Of a stretch of 64,000 nt of DNA, positions 33,478 to 42,969 are shown piece by piece. The DNA lies in contig CAUJNA010000467.1 of NCBI GenBank assembly GCA_963377175.1, forward strand, positions 1-64,000, written 5' to 3'. How positions within the stretch are numbered: the stretch's first letter is position 1; each line of letters begins with the position of its first letter. Made by a program: the position numbers and the translations under genes. The notes beneath the pieces were generated by a model. It searched no databases. It saw only the letters and a list, made by a program, of their open reading frames with translations, and was not told the DNA's origin. The DNA is from Effrenium voratum. Its lineage: Eukaryota; Sar; Dinophyceae; Suessiales; Symbiodiniaceae.

Positions 33478-34078
33478 ATGAACTTATTAGAGATGTTTAG
33501 CGGAACAGGTAGTGTTGGACGTGTTGCAAAGTCGCTCGGTTTCAATGTTATTTCATTGGATTTGAAAAATGCTGATATAAATACTGATATTTTGAAATTG
33601 GATTATAAACAATTTGATAGGAACCATTTTGATTTTATTTGGAGTAGTCCCCCATGCACTGAATATAGTGTAGCAAAAACTACAGGAATTAGGAATATCG
33701 AATATGCTAACAGTATAGTTTTAAAAACTATTGAAATTATCAATTATTTTAATCCTAAATATTTTGTACTCGAAAATCATCAAAAATCAGGAGTTTATGG
33801 ATGAGTTTGATTTTAAAGATGTAGATTATTGTAAATATGGAATGCCTTACAGAAAGCGCACTAGGCTCTGGAATAACATTACAACATGGAAACCTAGAGA
33901 TTTATGTAAAAAGGATTGTGGCAACATCAGGAATAATAAACATATTGCAACAGCACAACGGCTACCATCGGGCACTAAGGAAAAATGGGGAGACAATCCA
34001 ACAATACATAAGCAGGAAGATTTATATAAAATACCTAGTAGTTTAATCAGTGAAATTTTGGTGAGTGTGATGAACTAA
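33478..34078 (+). pseudogene. Cytosine-5 DNA methyltransferase of viral type, frameshifted
   Basis: ATG 33478 opens MNLLEMFSGTGSVGRVAKSL, which is motif I of C5-methyltransferases. DFIWSSPPCTEYSVAKT is motif IV with the catalytic Cys in a PPC context, and FVLENHQKSG corresponds to motif VI, with His in place of the usual Pro of ENP. The first frame stops at 33804. A second frame, entered by a frameshift near 33780-33800, continues with DVDYCKYGMPYRKRTRLWNN and ends at 34078. About 200 residues is short for the family; no clear target-recognition region is visible. Viral and phage C5-methyltransferases commonly have the KYG.PYRK block. It is unrelated in detail to the retrotransposon methyltransferase at 4987-6797. 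Confidence 0.82.
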
Positions 34079-34125
34079 GCACAACCAAAACATAAGACAA
34101 CCATTGTCAAAAAATGGTGACGTTT

Positions 34126-34290
34126 TCGCAATGTGGTTTCCTCAATGTGATTTTCACAATGTGGTTTTCGCACAGGGGTATGTGGTTTCCACAATGTGGT
34201 TTTCACATAGGGGTATGTGGTTTTCACATAGGGGTATGTGGTTTTCACATAGGGGTATGTGGTTTTACAATGTGGTTTTCACATCAAAGA
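34126..34290 (+). repeat. 21-bp tandem repeat
   Basis: GTGGTTTTCACATAGGGGTAT is repeated about four times in perfect or near-perfect form (34170-34262), with degenerate units on both sides (GTGGTTTTCGCACAGGGGTA and CAATGTGGTTTTC). The array follows the methyltransferase remnant. Confidence 0.92.
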
Positions 34291-34317
34291 ATAGTTGTCT
34301 CATAATTGTAAGATAAC

Positions 34318-34367
34318 TATAACATGTAAAATCTTATATGTTATAATTATACTAAACTTATGGTTTG
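34318..34367 (+). repeat. Hairpin-bearing intergenic repeat, copy 1
   Basis: TATAACAT (34318) pairs with ATGTTATA (ending 34345). The stretch AACATGTAAAATCTTATATG plus TTATAATTATACT is repeated at 34970-35017, on the other side of the gene at 34508-34949. Confidence 0.75.
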
Positions 34368-34507
34368 TTTCTTAATTTTTAATAATGCCTTAAAATGACT
34401 TAAAGAAATCGTGCCTTAATATAATAAGAGGAAAATGAACGGTGATAAAATCAATAATTATATCAATAAAAAAATGCTATGATTGTTGTCACTTCAAAAA
34501 AGAAAAT

Positions 34508-34949
34508 ATGGAGTTGTATAAATTGAATTTACCTAATGAAATAGTGAATAATATTATGAATTATTCAACGGATGAAAAAGACGAATGTGAAAACTGTAAA
34601 AATTGGAGAGATAATCAATTTTTAATCAAATGTTTGTTGAGAATAAAAGGAAGACATAATAGAAATGTAGAAGATGAGATTTTAATATTTTTAACTGTAA
34701 GTAAAATACCACCTTACGATTATGTTAAACAGTTTCTTAAAATCAGTAAGAAAATGTGAAATGATTTATGATATATTATGGATGTTGGGTTATAGTCATG
34801 AGAAAGGAGAAGATGTTAAAGAAAATATCAAATTATTTATTGAAAGTGAAAAGTTTAATATTCAAAATACATTGAGAGATATTAATATTATTTTTAAAAT
34901 GATGTATGAAAGAAGTAAGACAAATCAATTAAATTATATCCTGAACTGA
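34508..34949 (+). pseudogene. Hypothetical protein of viral island, one frameshift
   Basis: ATG 34508 gives MELYKLNLPNEIVNNIMNYS, then ENCKNWRDNQFLIKCLLR and a segment ending PPYDYVKQFL. The frame then stops at 34759. A second frame overlapping it from 34722 carries SVRKCEMIYDILWMLGYSHE and continues to 34949. One frameshift at an A-rich stretch near 34740 would join them into about 145 residues. LPNEIVNNIM resembles the start of an F-box or ankyrin-associated motif of giant viruses, but the match is too short to call. Confidence 0.5.
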
Positions 34950-34968
34950 AATTCTAATCATAATATAA

Positions 34969-35017
34969 TAACATGTAAAATCTTATATGTTATAATTATA
35001 CTATACTTATGGTTTGT
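34969..35017 (+). repeat. Hairpin-bearing intergenic repeat, copy 2
   Basis: Near-identical to 34318-34367, again with TAACAT pairing with ATGTTA. Direct copies on both sides of one gene suggest a shared 3'-end signal or a duplicated intergenic region. Confidence 0.75.
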
Positions 35018-35029
35018 AAAGATTGAAAT

Positions 35030-35400
35030 ATTTTATTTTTTCTTAATTTGCTTGACTCTTTCAAAGCGCGTTGTTTGAACTTGGTATGCTCTTTTGTTTT
35101 TTTCGTGCGTTGGCTGTTTGTTTTTATTTTGTTTGATACTCTTGTGATATTTTTTGTTGGTATGTTGCTTTGTTTTTTGGTTGATGTGTGTGTTTGAGTT
35201 TGGGTTCTTTGATGGTTTTTATTTTTGCTGTTTTGTTGGGATGCTTGTTTGAATTATTGTAATGTTGTATGCTGTGATTAAATATTTTTGTTGCTGGTTG
35301 TGATTATTTATTTTGTTTGCTTGTTGTTCTGGATTTTGTTTTCTGTTTGTTGTGTTGCTGATGGAAAAAATAGTAAAAGAATAATTCTTAGAATTCTCCT
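35030..35400. other. T/G-rich strand-asymmetric stretch
   Basis: The plus strand is strongly T- and G-rich with very few C or A over about 320 bases (35040-35360). No ORF of interest is present. It forms the right edge of the AT-rich island. Confidence 0.6.
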
Positions 35401-35404
35401 TTTA

Positions 35405-36355
35405 CTATTTTTTTTGGGGGGCAGCCCCCCCCATGATGTTCGAAGAATTGATGATTCAGCTAGGGGTGCAATTAATTAAATCTCTGTAGAAAATCTAAAA
35501 CGTAGCGGGGTGGTTGCCGCCCCCCCCATGATGTCGGAAGAAGTGAGGATTCAAGTAGGGGTGCAATGATTCAAGAAAGGGTGGGAGAGGGTTGGGGGGG
35601 GTGGCTTCCCCTATAATGTTCGAAGAAGTACATACATACAGACATACATGGATTACACAGAATACCTAAAATGTTGTATTTTGCAGCATTTTCTCGCGAA
35701 ATTGGACGCTCGAAAAGTGATGATTGAACTAGGGGTGCAACTCAATCTCTGCAAGATAAATCCAAAAAATAGCGGGGGGGGGGGGGGGGGCCGCCCCCCC
35801 ATGATGTTTGAAGAAGTGTTAATTCAAATAGGGGTGCAATTACTCTGCAAGCAATCTAAACAGTAGCGGGTGGGTTGCGGGGTGAGCTTCCCCCCCTATG
35901 ATGTTTGAAGAAGTGATGATTCAAATAGGGAGGAACTGGTGATGCTGATGATGCGGGAAGCCACATCCGCAACAGCCAAAAAGCCCGGACAGGAACTGGG
36001 AAAGCAAAGGATGCAAAAAGCTAAAACCGCCAAAAACCGCATAAAGCAGCAAAAAGCCGCAAAAGCCAAAATGCCACCTTCCAAAGAGGAACTGGGAATG
36101 CAGAGGATGCGAGAGGCAGAAGCTGAGAAGCCAGCCAAGAAGCCAAGAAGCCAAGAAGCCGCCAAGAAGCCAAGAAGCCAAGAAGCAAAAAAACAAAAAA
36201 GCCAAGAAGCCAAGAAGCCAAAAGCCAAGAAGCCAAGAAGCCAAGAAGCCAAGAAGCCAAGAAGCAAAAAAGCCAAGAAGCCAAGAAGCCAAGAAGCCAA
36301 GAAGCCAAGAAGCCAAAAGCGAAAAAAATCCAAAAAAACATCATAAAATAAATAC
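35405..36355. repeat. Composite dispersed repeat: G/C-run hairpins plus AAGCCAAG minisatellite (copy 2)
   Basis: Four units of G-run, C-run, CCATGATGTTYGAAGAAGTG, ATGATTCAA and AGGGGTGCAATT occur at about 35415, 35510, 35770 and 35880. They are followed by GAGGATGCGAGAGG-type units and a long AAGCCAAG array (36130-36330). The composite resembles 10445-10945 in order and sequence. Confidence 0.8.
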
Positions 36356-36359
36356 CCCT

Positions 36360-37370
36360 CCAAAACACAATATCTTTCTTGACCTCGAAGGGTCTGTGCA
36401 GCTCAAGTGCCCCGTGGAATTGGCTTCTGGGCCACCCGTACCTCAGGCAACACATTGCTCTTTGCACAAGTGTTTTGAAGCAAGGTTGCATCACCGGTTC
36501 CGAAGAGGGCTTCCACTTTCAAGGTGACATCCTCTTGCTCTGAATTGAGTTCAGTGGATTCAGAATGGGTGCACCCTTTTTGACGGTCTTTGATACTTGT
36601 CCACTTGTGGTTGCTAGCCCTCTATTTGCCTTGATGTCCTGGAATTCATAGATATTATCACAAAGCAAAGCCCACGTTATGATGCGGCTCTCATGGTTAA
36701 AAACGACATGATCTGCAAGGAGACAGTTTGCATGCTTCTATTAAGCGTCAATGCGTAATTGTAGGTACTACGATTAAACTTTTAGTTTAGCAAACGCGGT
36801 TGTTTGCTGTGCTTTCAGAAACAAACACACCTAAAAGGGAAGGTTCCTCTCCACTGCCACCGCTCAGTAGCTCAAACTTGGCTTTGATTGAAACTGCAAC
36901 TGCACGTTGCGCAATGTCAAAATCACATATGCACAGTCTTGAAGCCCGCGCTGCAACTGCACATCAACAAGTCTATTCCCGCTAGAAACACTTGGCGCAA
37001 TTACTCGAATCTTGCCCTTCAGGACTTCAGCCAGGCCAAACTAACAACCAGCAAGGATCGGAGACCTGACCGACACTTCCAACCCAAACTACTTCTTCGG
37101 ATCTTGGTGGACATCTGTGCCAGCAGACTTTGCTTTCGCCGCCCCGAGCCAGCCTCGGTACTCGTAGCCTGAGGTTTTTCGTTCTGATGCATGCCGGTCA
37201 CGCTTGCTGGCACCTGACAGGCGGGCAGCGAAAGCGCCACAGCATGCAGCTTGGGCATGTCGACTTGTTGACTTTTCGCAATGAGCTCCACAAGTTTGGC
37301 GGGAACCAGAGGAACCTGCAGCACTTCAAATTTCTGGCGAATGGATCAGCTGATTGTTCACAAGCTATGA
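36360..37370. other. Unassigned sequence, no gene seen
   Basis: Short frames only. No repeat or motif was recognised. Confidence 0.4.
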
Positions 37371-37374
37371 ACAG

Positions 37375-37590
37375 CGCCTCCAAACAAAGATTGGATTTGG
37401 TTCGGCGCCTAGAATGCATCATACCTCAAGCCACGCTGCGTAGGCATGAGGAGAAAGCCAACGAAGGCCCCCCGAGTCTGGCCCCGTCACCCTTTCCACC
37501 TGCTCCACCCCCGTTCACCCCCTCCATCCTCCACCCCTTGAAAGCCCCTTTCCACACACTCATGCTTGCTTCTGTTGCACCTTGTCAAAA
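37375..37590. repeat. Dispersed repeat pair member 2
   Basis: Matches 20640-20860 in the order AAAGATTGGATT, CCTAGAATGCATCATACCTC and the C-rich tail with TTTCCAC. Confidence 0.55.
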
Positions 37591-37599
37591 AGAAGATCC

Positions 37600-38540
37600 A
37601 GGAAGTCGCTGACACCTGGGCCATCGCTCGGCTGTGAGGGACTAATTGAAGCACAGCAGTCAAGGGAAGCGCACTGGTAACGAGCCGAAGATGCAATATG
37701 ATCCATCCAAACGTGTCAAGCAAGCTTAAACTTGTCAACGCTGCAAATGTCGCGGCGTGTCCCATTAAGTACCTGAAGTGAGTCATGTTGCTGCCATCGT
37801 TCAAGGATATCACCAACCAAGGCATAAACACAGCAAGGCCGGCCGAGGCGCTGATTTCGCGCGTGTTGCCAAGTTCCTCCGAGGCTTGTGAATCTTGAAT
37901 CGTTTGGAGTTTCCGCCTTAGAACCTCCAGAAAACTGCAGCACTTGTGGGTTTCTGCCTGGAGCTAGATCATTTAGTAACCGCGGTTTTCCAACTTTGAC
38001 AGTGCGCTCAAAAAGACAACTTCCCCCTGCAAAAGGCTAAGCAATCCAATGGGGATGGCCTGGGAAATTGCAGGCTTCTTCTCATGCAATTCTACATCAT
38101 TTTGCGGCTTCAAAAATCAATCCCGCGAAGCACGTTCGACAAGGCTCCAGGATATTCTGGATGGTAGACAGGGAGTCTGGTGACAAACTCAGACCCACTG
38201 CCTACGTGGCTGGCTTTAAACTCAAACAAAAAATAGGAGTCTGGCAAAAACAAAACTTGAAGCTCACTCATGCCTGGCATCCGTCAACATAATGAAAACA
38301 CAACAAACGATGACTAACGCCCAGCTATCATCTAGAACAGCACAAGACTTGGGCTTCACTCATCGGACGAGGAGGCAAAGCAACATATTCGCTCTGTAAT
38401 CAACAAAAAGGTCCCTTCTGACTAGCCACTGCAAGGCTGCTTGCTTCTGAAGCCTACGGTGCCGCCATCTAGATATCCGACACTTAAATAGGCCAACAAT
38501 AATTCTATACCCGCAAGGGGTACCGCCGGCCCGGACCAAT
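37600..38540. other. Unassigned sequence, no gene seen
   Basis: Mixed composition, with only short frames on either strand. Confidence 0.35.
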
Positions 38541-38933
38541 CTAAATATCCGATGTAGAAACGGTTGCCTTCGGCCCGGCCAGCGCCATTTCTACGTCGGG
38601 AAATGTCGGGCTCGCTCTCGAGCTGGAGGACTGGAGGGCTTCAGTTGAAGTCTCCGATGAAAACCCATCTTTCAACACTTTATCTTTCCAGGGCCGCGCT
38701 TTAAATATCCAAATTGAACTCCCAGCCCAGCCCTGAAGCCCGGCCCGCACGTGTTTAAGTGTCGCCGCTGTAGAATCATGTGTAGTCGAGGGTTGTCCAA
38801 CATTCCTTGCTCCAAAAATCGCCTTCCGCCTCGCCCTTCCGCGAACTTCCGCGAACTTCTGCGATGGAGGTAAAACCACGTTCTGATACGTGTCTGAACA
38901 TAAGTAAGTTTCCGTAAAGTAAAAGTAAAGCAA
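38541..38933 (-). other. Open frame of 130 codons, possibly repeat-derived
   Basis: The minus strand is open and reads FGARNVGQPSTTHDSTAATL then KHVRAGLQGWAGSSIWIFKA. It contains no domain I can name. The style is of repeat-derived sequence rather than a conserved gene, and the plus strand has no better candidate. Confidence 0.25.
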
Positions 38934-39124
38934 GCCAAAGAGCTAGTGCAGAAAGCAAGAAGTAGACTAGAAATGGAGCGAGGATGGGACGAAGAGCAGA
39001 ACGAGCAAAAGGAAGGACAAGGACAAGCAAACGTAGGAAGCGGAGCAGCAGAACACCGGAGAAAGAAAAGGAACGGGGGAACGTGGCAACAAGCGACAAG
39101 CTACGCTACGTAAAGAGAATAGCC

Positions 39125-39440
39125 ACCCCCCGCGCACGGCGACAGCCACAGTTGCGGGGGCTTCGTTTTGGTATCGTTTTGGGTATCGTTTTGAGCACTA
39201 GCAGGCTGCTACAACTGCGGCGTCCCCGGGCGAGAGAATGAGCAGCAGCACTGGGAAACAGACACAAGCGACATTTCACGCTAAAACAAGAGACGGATGG
39301 GCCAGCCCCGGCGCAAGGCGACAGCTGCAATTGTATGGGTTTCGTTTTGGCATCGTTTTGGGTATCGTTTGGACTGAGATGAAAACGATACCCCGAGCGA
39401 TACCTGTGCAATTCCGAAACGATACCGCGGCTGGGGCCAA
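39125..39440. repeat. Pair of ~65-bp direct repeats with an inverted portion
   Basis: GGCGACAGCCACAGTTG...CGTTTTGGTATCGTTTTGGG (39138-39200) recurs as GGCGACAGCTGCAATTG...CGTTTTGGCATCGTTTTGGG (39317-39370). A shorter inverted part (AAAACGATACCCC, then CGAAACGATACC) follows at 39381-39425. Confidence 0.6.
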
Positions 39441-39944
39441 CTGAGCTACCATTCCCGCGGCAGAGTTTGTAGCAAAACGTGAAAAACAAAATTCGCGGTC
39501 CGAAATTTGATTTTCGTTCCGGCATTACATTCGGAGCTACAAATCAACACATGAAGCACACATTGACTTTGACAGCCCAGCTGAAACATCGCAGCTTTTA
39601 AGTACTAGCAGAGTACGAGCTGTCCCAGCTCAAGCAGCACAACTTTTCAGTACTCGTGTAGTACAAGAGTAAAGCTTCATCCCATGATAACACATAACCT
39701 TCCGCGAAACTTCCGCTCGCCCTTCCGCGGCCTTCCGCGACCACAGCGCCGTAACACCGAATCTGCTTTCGTATTCAGTCCTTACAAAAAAAAACATAGG
39801 GGGTGTTGGTCGATCCTCAGTCATATTGAGTGCGCATGTTCCCCTCCAAGTTGCTGCAAGTTGCCTTGGGCATTCACAGGCATTCTCATGCGCTGCTGCT
39901 TTGTGATAGCTGAAGGATTCCCACAAAATGTCTGCAGGTGGCTC

Positions 39945-39977
39945 TACCCTGAACATCGGATATTGATTACAATCAAT
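39945..39977 (+). repeat. Left terminal inverted repeat (33 bp)
   Basis: TACCCTGAACATCGGATATT followed by GATTACAATCAAT. It is identical to the reverse complement of 47542-47574; similarity stops at the next outward base. Confidence 0.97.
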
Positions 39978-40004
39978 CTTCTGAGTACGTTTTAGATTGA
40001 TTTG

Positions 40005-40175
40005 ATTCCACCTGGAAATATTGAAATAATCAATATAGCCTGTATTGATGGTAAGTTGAAAAATATTGATGAAAATATTGATTAAAGTATTGATTCTCAT
40101 ACTGATTCTCATATTGATTCTCATATTGATTCTATAGTGATTCTCATATTGATATTCACATGTATCTTTACACTG
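40005..40175. repeat. Left subterminal ATTGATT repeats
   Basis: Repeated ATTGATTCTCATA and ATATTGATGAAA units fill this stretch, including AATCAATATAGCCTG, which has an inverted counterpart at the right end (CTATATTGATTT). Such arrays are often transposase-binding sites; that is inference. Confidence 0.75.
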
Positions 40176-40271
40176 ATTCTGATTTGGACACCTATGTTGG
40201 CAGCATTAACTTTCCTTTTCTAAGCTGCGCCTCATTTGCTTGGCTGCTTTTCCTGCTAGCCTTTTCAGAAA

Positions 40272-41660
40272 ATGGCTCAAGGTAGGGGTGGCGCGAGGCA
40301 CTTTAGTAAGCCCTATGTAGACCCTGGCTTTTGTACGTAGCTTTGAGCAGCCACTGCGATCTTGTAAAAGATCTAGGGACCTATGAGCTCATCAGCAGAA
40401 CCCAAGGGGTGGATCCGAAAGGACTTGTGAAAGTCTTAGACCTTGTGAAAGCACTTGTAAAAGTGGAAAGTAGCGCTGAGATCCACCCCCATGCCCTAAG
40501 GACAGCCATGATGAAAATCTTTACAGATGACCCCAGCATCAACAAAACCAAGTACACAGGACAAGTGTGGGTGAACCTTAAAGCTGAAAGGATCACTTGC
40601 ATCCCTCACCATATTAGAAAACTGGTGAGGGATGGCAGCCAAAATTGCGCGGCTAAACTCACCGGCGCTGAAGCCATTTCCTTGCAGCAAGTTCTGGCTC
40701 AGGTGTCCCTCAAGCCAGCCCAGCCTGATCAGGAGGCTGAGGCAAACCCACTGGTGCCTCAGCCTCCCACCCCTCAACAGCTTGAAAAAGCAAGTGGGGA
40801 AGACAATGCCACAACAGCTTCCCAGCTTGAAGCAGCTTTGGATCAGGAGCTTAAAGCGACCCAGCCAGAAAAAGAAAGAACCTTGAAAAAGGAAATCAGC
40901 GATGTGTCCCTGGATTCTGCTGGGTTCCCCAAGCTCCTCGCAACACCCCCTCATGAAAAGGCTTTGGAAAAAGCTCAGGCTGACAACAGTCTTGTCCAGC
41001 CTACTTTCTTGAGAAGAAGGCTGGGGTCCAAGACCAAGCTTGAGTTCACCCCTCAGCCAACAACACTAGCTTCTTTGAGAGGGAAGCTCGGGTATTCTGA
41101 CCCTAAGGGGCCAGCAAATAAAAAGAACAAAGCTTTGAGAAAAGCAAAGTCCGTTAAGAAGCTCAGCACATTGAAAAAAACAGCACAAACAAGCACAAGC
41201 CTACAACTGATGAGCAGGGCCAATCCTTGGAAAAGGGTGCTGGCCAGGCTTTTGCAAAAACGCCAGCAAAGCGCAACAAGACCTTGAAAAAGGACAGAGA
41301 TGCTGCCAGCTCAAGTGGCCTTGCAGAAGGACAGCCTTGGGTGACGCTCAGAAAAACGAAAGCCGGAGCTACATCACAGGCACAAAAGATCCAAGCTCGA
41401 AAAAACTTTCCTTGATTGTGTGACTTGTAAAAGGACCAAGCAATATCTGAAAGTCATTGACCTGATCCTCATGTCCTTGATAAAAGGACCACCTCAGCAA
41501 GGACCAAGCCCTGGAGCTGAGGGAGAAGCTGTGCAGCGAGCACCCTTGAAAGTCCTTGAAAAAGGACCACTTCAGCAAGGCACAAGCCCTTGAGCTGAAG
41601 GAGCAGCTCTTGGAAAAGAGCGTCCTGGGCGCGACTGGACCTGCAGTGAAAAAGGGAGAA
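40272..41660 (+). pseudogene. Element ORF-A: uncharacterised dinoflagellate family, frameshifted
   Basis: ATG 40272 opens MAQGRGGARHFSKPYVDPGF and soon stops at a TAG. The frame from 40331 then runs open to 41287, so one early frameshift is needed. A conserved-looking domain (LVKVLDLVKALVKVESSAEI, then TDDPSINKTKYTGQVWVNLK and HHIRKLVRDGSQ) is followed by a disordered Lys/Gln/Ala-rich region with DVSLDSAGFPKLLATP, FLRRRLGSK and LRGKLGYSDP. The C-terminal end lies in another frame at 41475-41660, where KDHLSKDQALELREKLCSEH and KDHFSKAQALELKEQLLEKS form a tandem duplication. Start context CTTTTCAG|AAAATGG fits a trans-splice acceptor. Function unknown. Confidence 0.6.
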
Positions 41661-41771
41661 AAAGCATGTGAGTTGAGACACATTAATGTTCCTTGTTTCA
41701 AAAAAGGCAACCCTTTGCCCCGTCAATAGGAGTGTGGTTTGTGGTAAATGGGAAAGATAGGGAGGGTTTCA

Positions 41772-41858
41772 AAAGCATGCTTCCCCAAACATGCCCTTAT
41801 ACATGGTAAACTAAAAAAAGCACGTTTCCCCAAACATGCCCTTTTACATGGTAAAATG
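41772..41858 (+). repeat. Tandem duplication of a 35-base phrase
   Basis: TTCCCCAAACATGCCCTTAT...CATGGTAAA is followed about 48 bases later by a near-identical copy, separated by an A-rich spacer. Confidence 0.8.
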
Positions 41859-41999
41859 TAATTACAAGGGCTATTTCTTTTTTGGGTTTAGTGTGGGCGA
41901 CCCCCCCGCTTGCAGCCAAGGTTCGCCACCGCCGCAGCCTTTTTTGCTCAAGTTTTTTTTCCGCCCCTTCCGGCCCGGCTTTGCCCTTGAAAAAGGGAG

Positions 42000-42836
42000 A
42001 TGCCTTGGATCTGGAAGAACTACCCCTGCAACAGGCAGGGGAGACCCGAGGGCTCAGGGACAACCTCCCGAGCCAGACAGGCTAGGAGGGAGTCCCTGCA
42101 GCCCAAGGAGGAGGAGAAGAAGGAGAACCCTTGCAAAAGGGAGAAAAGCGATGAGCACCCGTACCCTTGCAAAAGGATTGGGAGCCTGCCAGCCCTTGCA
42201 AAAGGCTGGCAGGACACCTCTGAGGGCTGGCAGGACACCCCTGCGGGCTCACAGGGGTGGCGAAGCCACGCGAAGGCCTTCCTAGGATCGCGGGGGCTGG
42301 GGCCCAAGTTGGGACGGCCCTTGGAAAAGGGAGGAGGCTTGGTTTTCATGGGAGGATCCACGCCCTGGGACGGCTGGAGGGGGGAGCAGTGGTGGGGGGA
42401 GTGGAGGGATAAGGGCTCTGCGTCCTATGATGAGGAAGAGGGGAAGCCTGCCAAGCCTTGCAAAAGGAAGAAAAAGCATAAGGGCAACAAGGAGGCTGAG
42501 TCCAAAGAGGACAACCCCGCCCCCCCTCCCCCACTCCCTCCCCGGCCTCTGCCCGCGACCCCTCCAAAAAAAAATTGCGGACAAGGCGCAGAAGTGGGAG
42601 AGGGACTGGGGGGTTCAGAGGAGCCCACTTTGGAAAAAGTGAAGAAGGAGCCCCTAAGCCCACCAGCCCCGCTTGCCCTACTGGTGGGAAGGCTTCTGAA
42701 GAAGAAGGGCAGGATGGGGGGGGTGGGGATGAGGAGAAGGGAAGGAGGTAAAGGAGGAGGGCTGAGCCAAGCAAAGCAAAAACTCTTGAAAAAGAGGGGG
42801 CTGCATCCACACATTGTGGGTGGCACAAACTCTTGA
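42000..42836 (+). CDS. Low-complexity open frame inside the TIR element, 278 aa
   Basis: Open from ATG 42000 but rich in Gly, Lys, Pro, Glu and Arg (GRPLEKGGGLVFMGGSTPWD, PAPPPPLPPRPLPATPPK). Several of its Leu-Glu-Lys, Cys-Lys-Arg and Leu-Ala-Lys-Gly words are products of the mini-hairpins. It has no domain I recognise, and the antisense strand is also widely open because the DNA is GC-rich. It may be real coding sequence of the element or only an expanded repeat. Confidence 0.3.
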   Translation: MPWIWKNYPCNRQGRPEGSGTTSRARQARRESLQPKEEEKKENPCKREKSDEHPYPCKRIGSLPALAKGWQDTSEGWQDTPAGSQGWRSHAKAFLGSRGLGPKLGRPLEKGGGLVFMGGSTPWDGWRGEQWWGEWRDKGSASYDEEEGKPAKPCKRKKKHKGNKEAESKEDNPAPPPPLPPRPLPATPPKKNCGQGAEVGEGLGGSEEPTLEKVKKEPLSPPAPLALLVGRLLKKKGRMGGVGMRRREGGKGGGLSQAKQKLLKKRGLHPHIVGGTNS

Positions 42837-42965
42837 AAAGAGTGGGCTGCTTCGCATTATGCCCACCCATTTTGGGTGGCACAAACTCTTGAAAAAGAGT
42901 GGGCTGCAAAACATCCACACATTTCTTGGTGGTTTGGCCAAACCCTTGAAAAAGAGGTTTTTTGT
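42776..42965 (+). repeat. 46-58-bp tandem units, each with a CTCTTGAAAAAGAG-type hairpin
   Basis: Units at about 42783, 42829, 42885 and 42943 share AAACTCTTGAAAAAGAGTGG, GGCTGC and GGGTGGCACA. The hairpin core is kept while the spacer drifts. Confidence 0.8.
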
Positions 42966-42969
42966 ACAA

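Larger units (their letters stand above)
31105..35030. mobile_element. AT-rich endogenous island of DNA-virus type
   Basis: Composition changes sharply to AT-rich at about 31105 and recovers after about 35030. The island packs small genes closely: a packaging-ATPase fragment on the minus strand, and at least seven ORFs or ORF remnants on the plus strand, including a broken cytosine methyltransferase. It has intergenic stem-loops and two near-identical 40-base promoter-like boxes. This combination fits an integrated nucleocytoplasmic large DNA virus, polinton-like virus or virophage fragment. No capsid or polymerase gene is present, so the exact group cannot be assigned. ORFs are interrupted, which indicates an inactive remnant. 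Confidence 0.75.

Noticed and set aside
34126..34290. Possible CRISPR array at the 21-bp repeats
   Set aside because: The units are contiguous or drift gradually; there are no unique spacers of constant length.
36021..36494. Minus-strand frame rich in FLASWLLGFLA resembling a membrane protein
   Set aside because: It is the antisense of the AAGCCAAG minisatellite.
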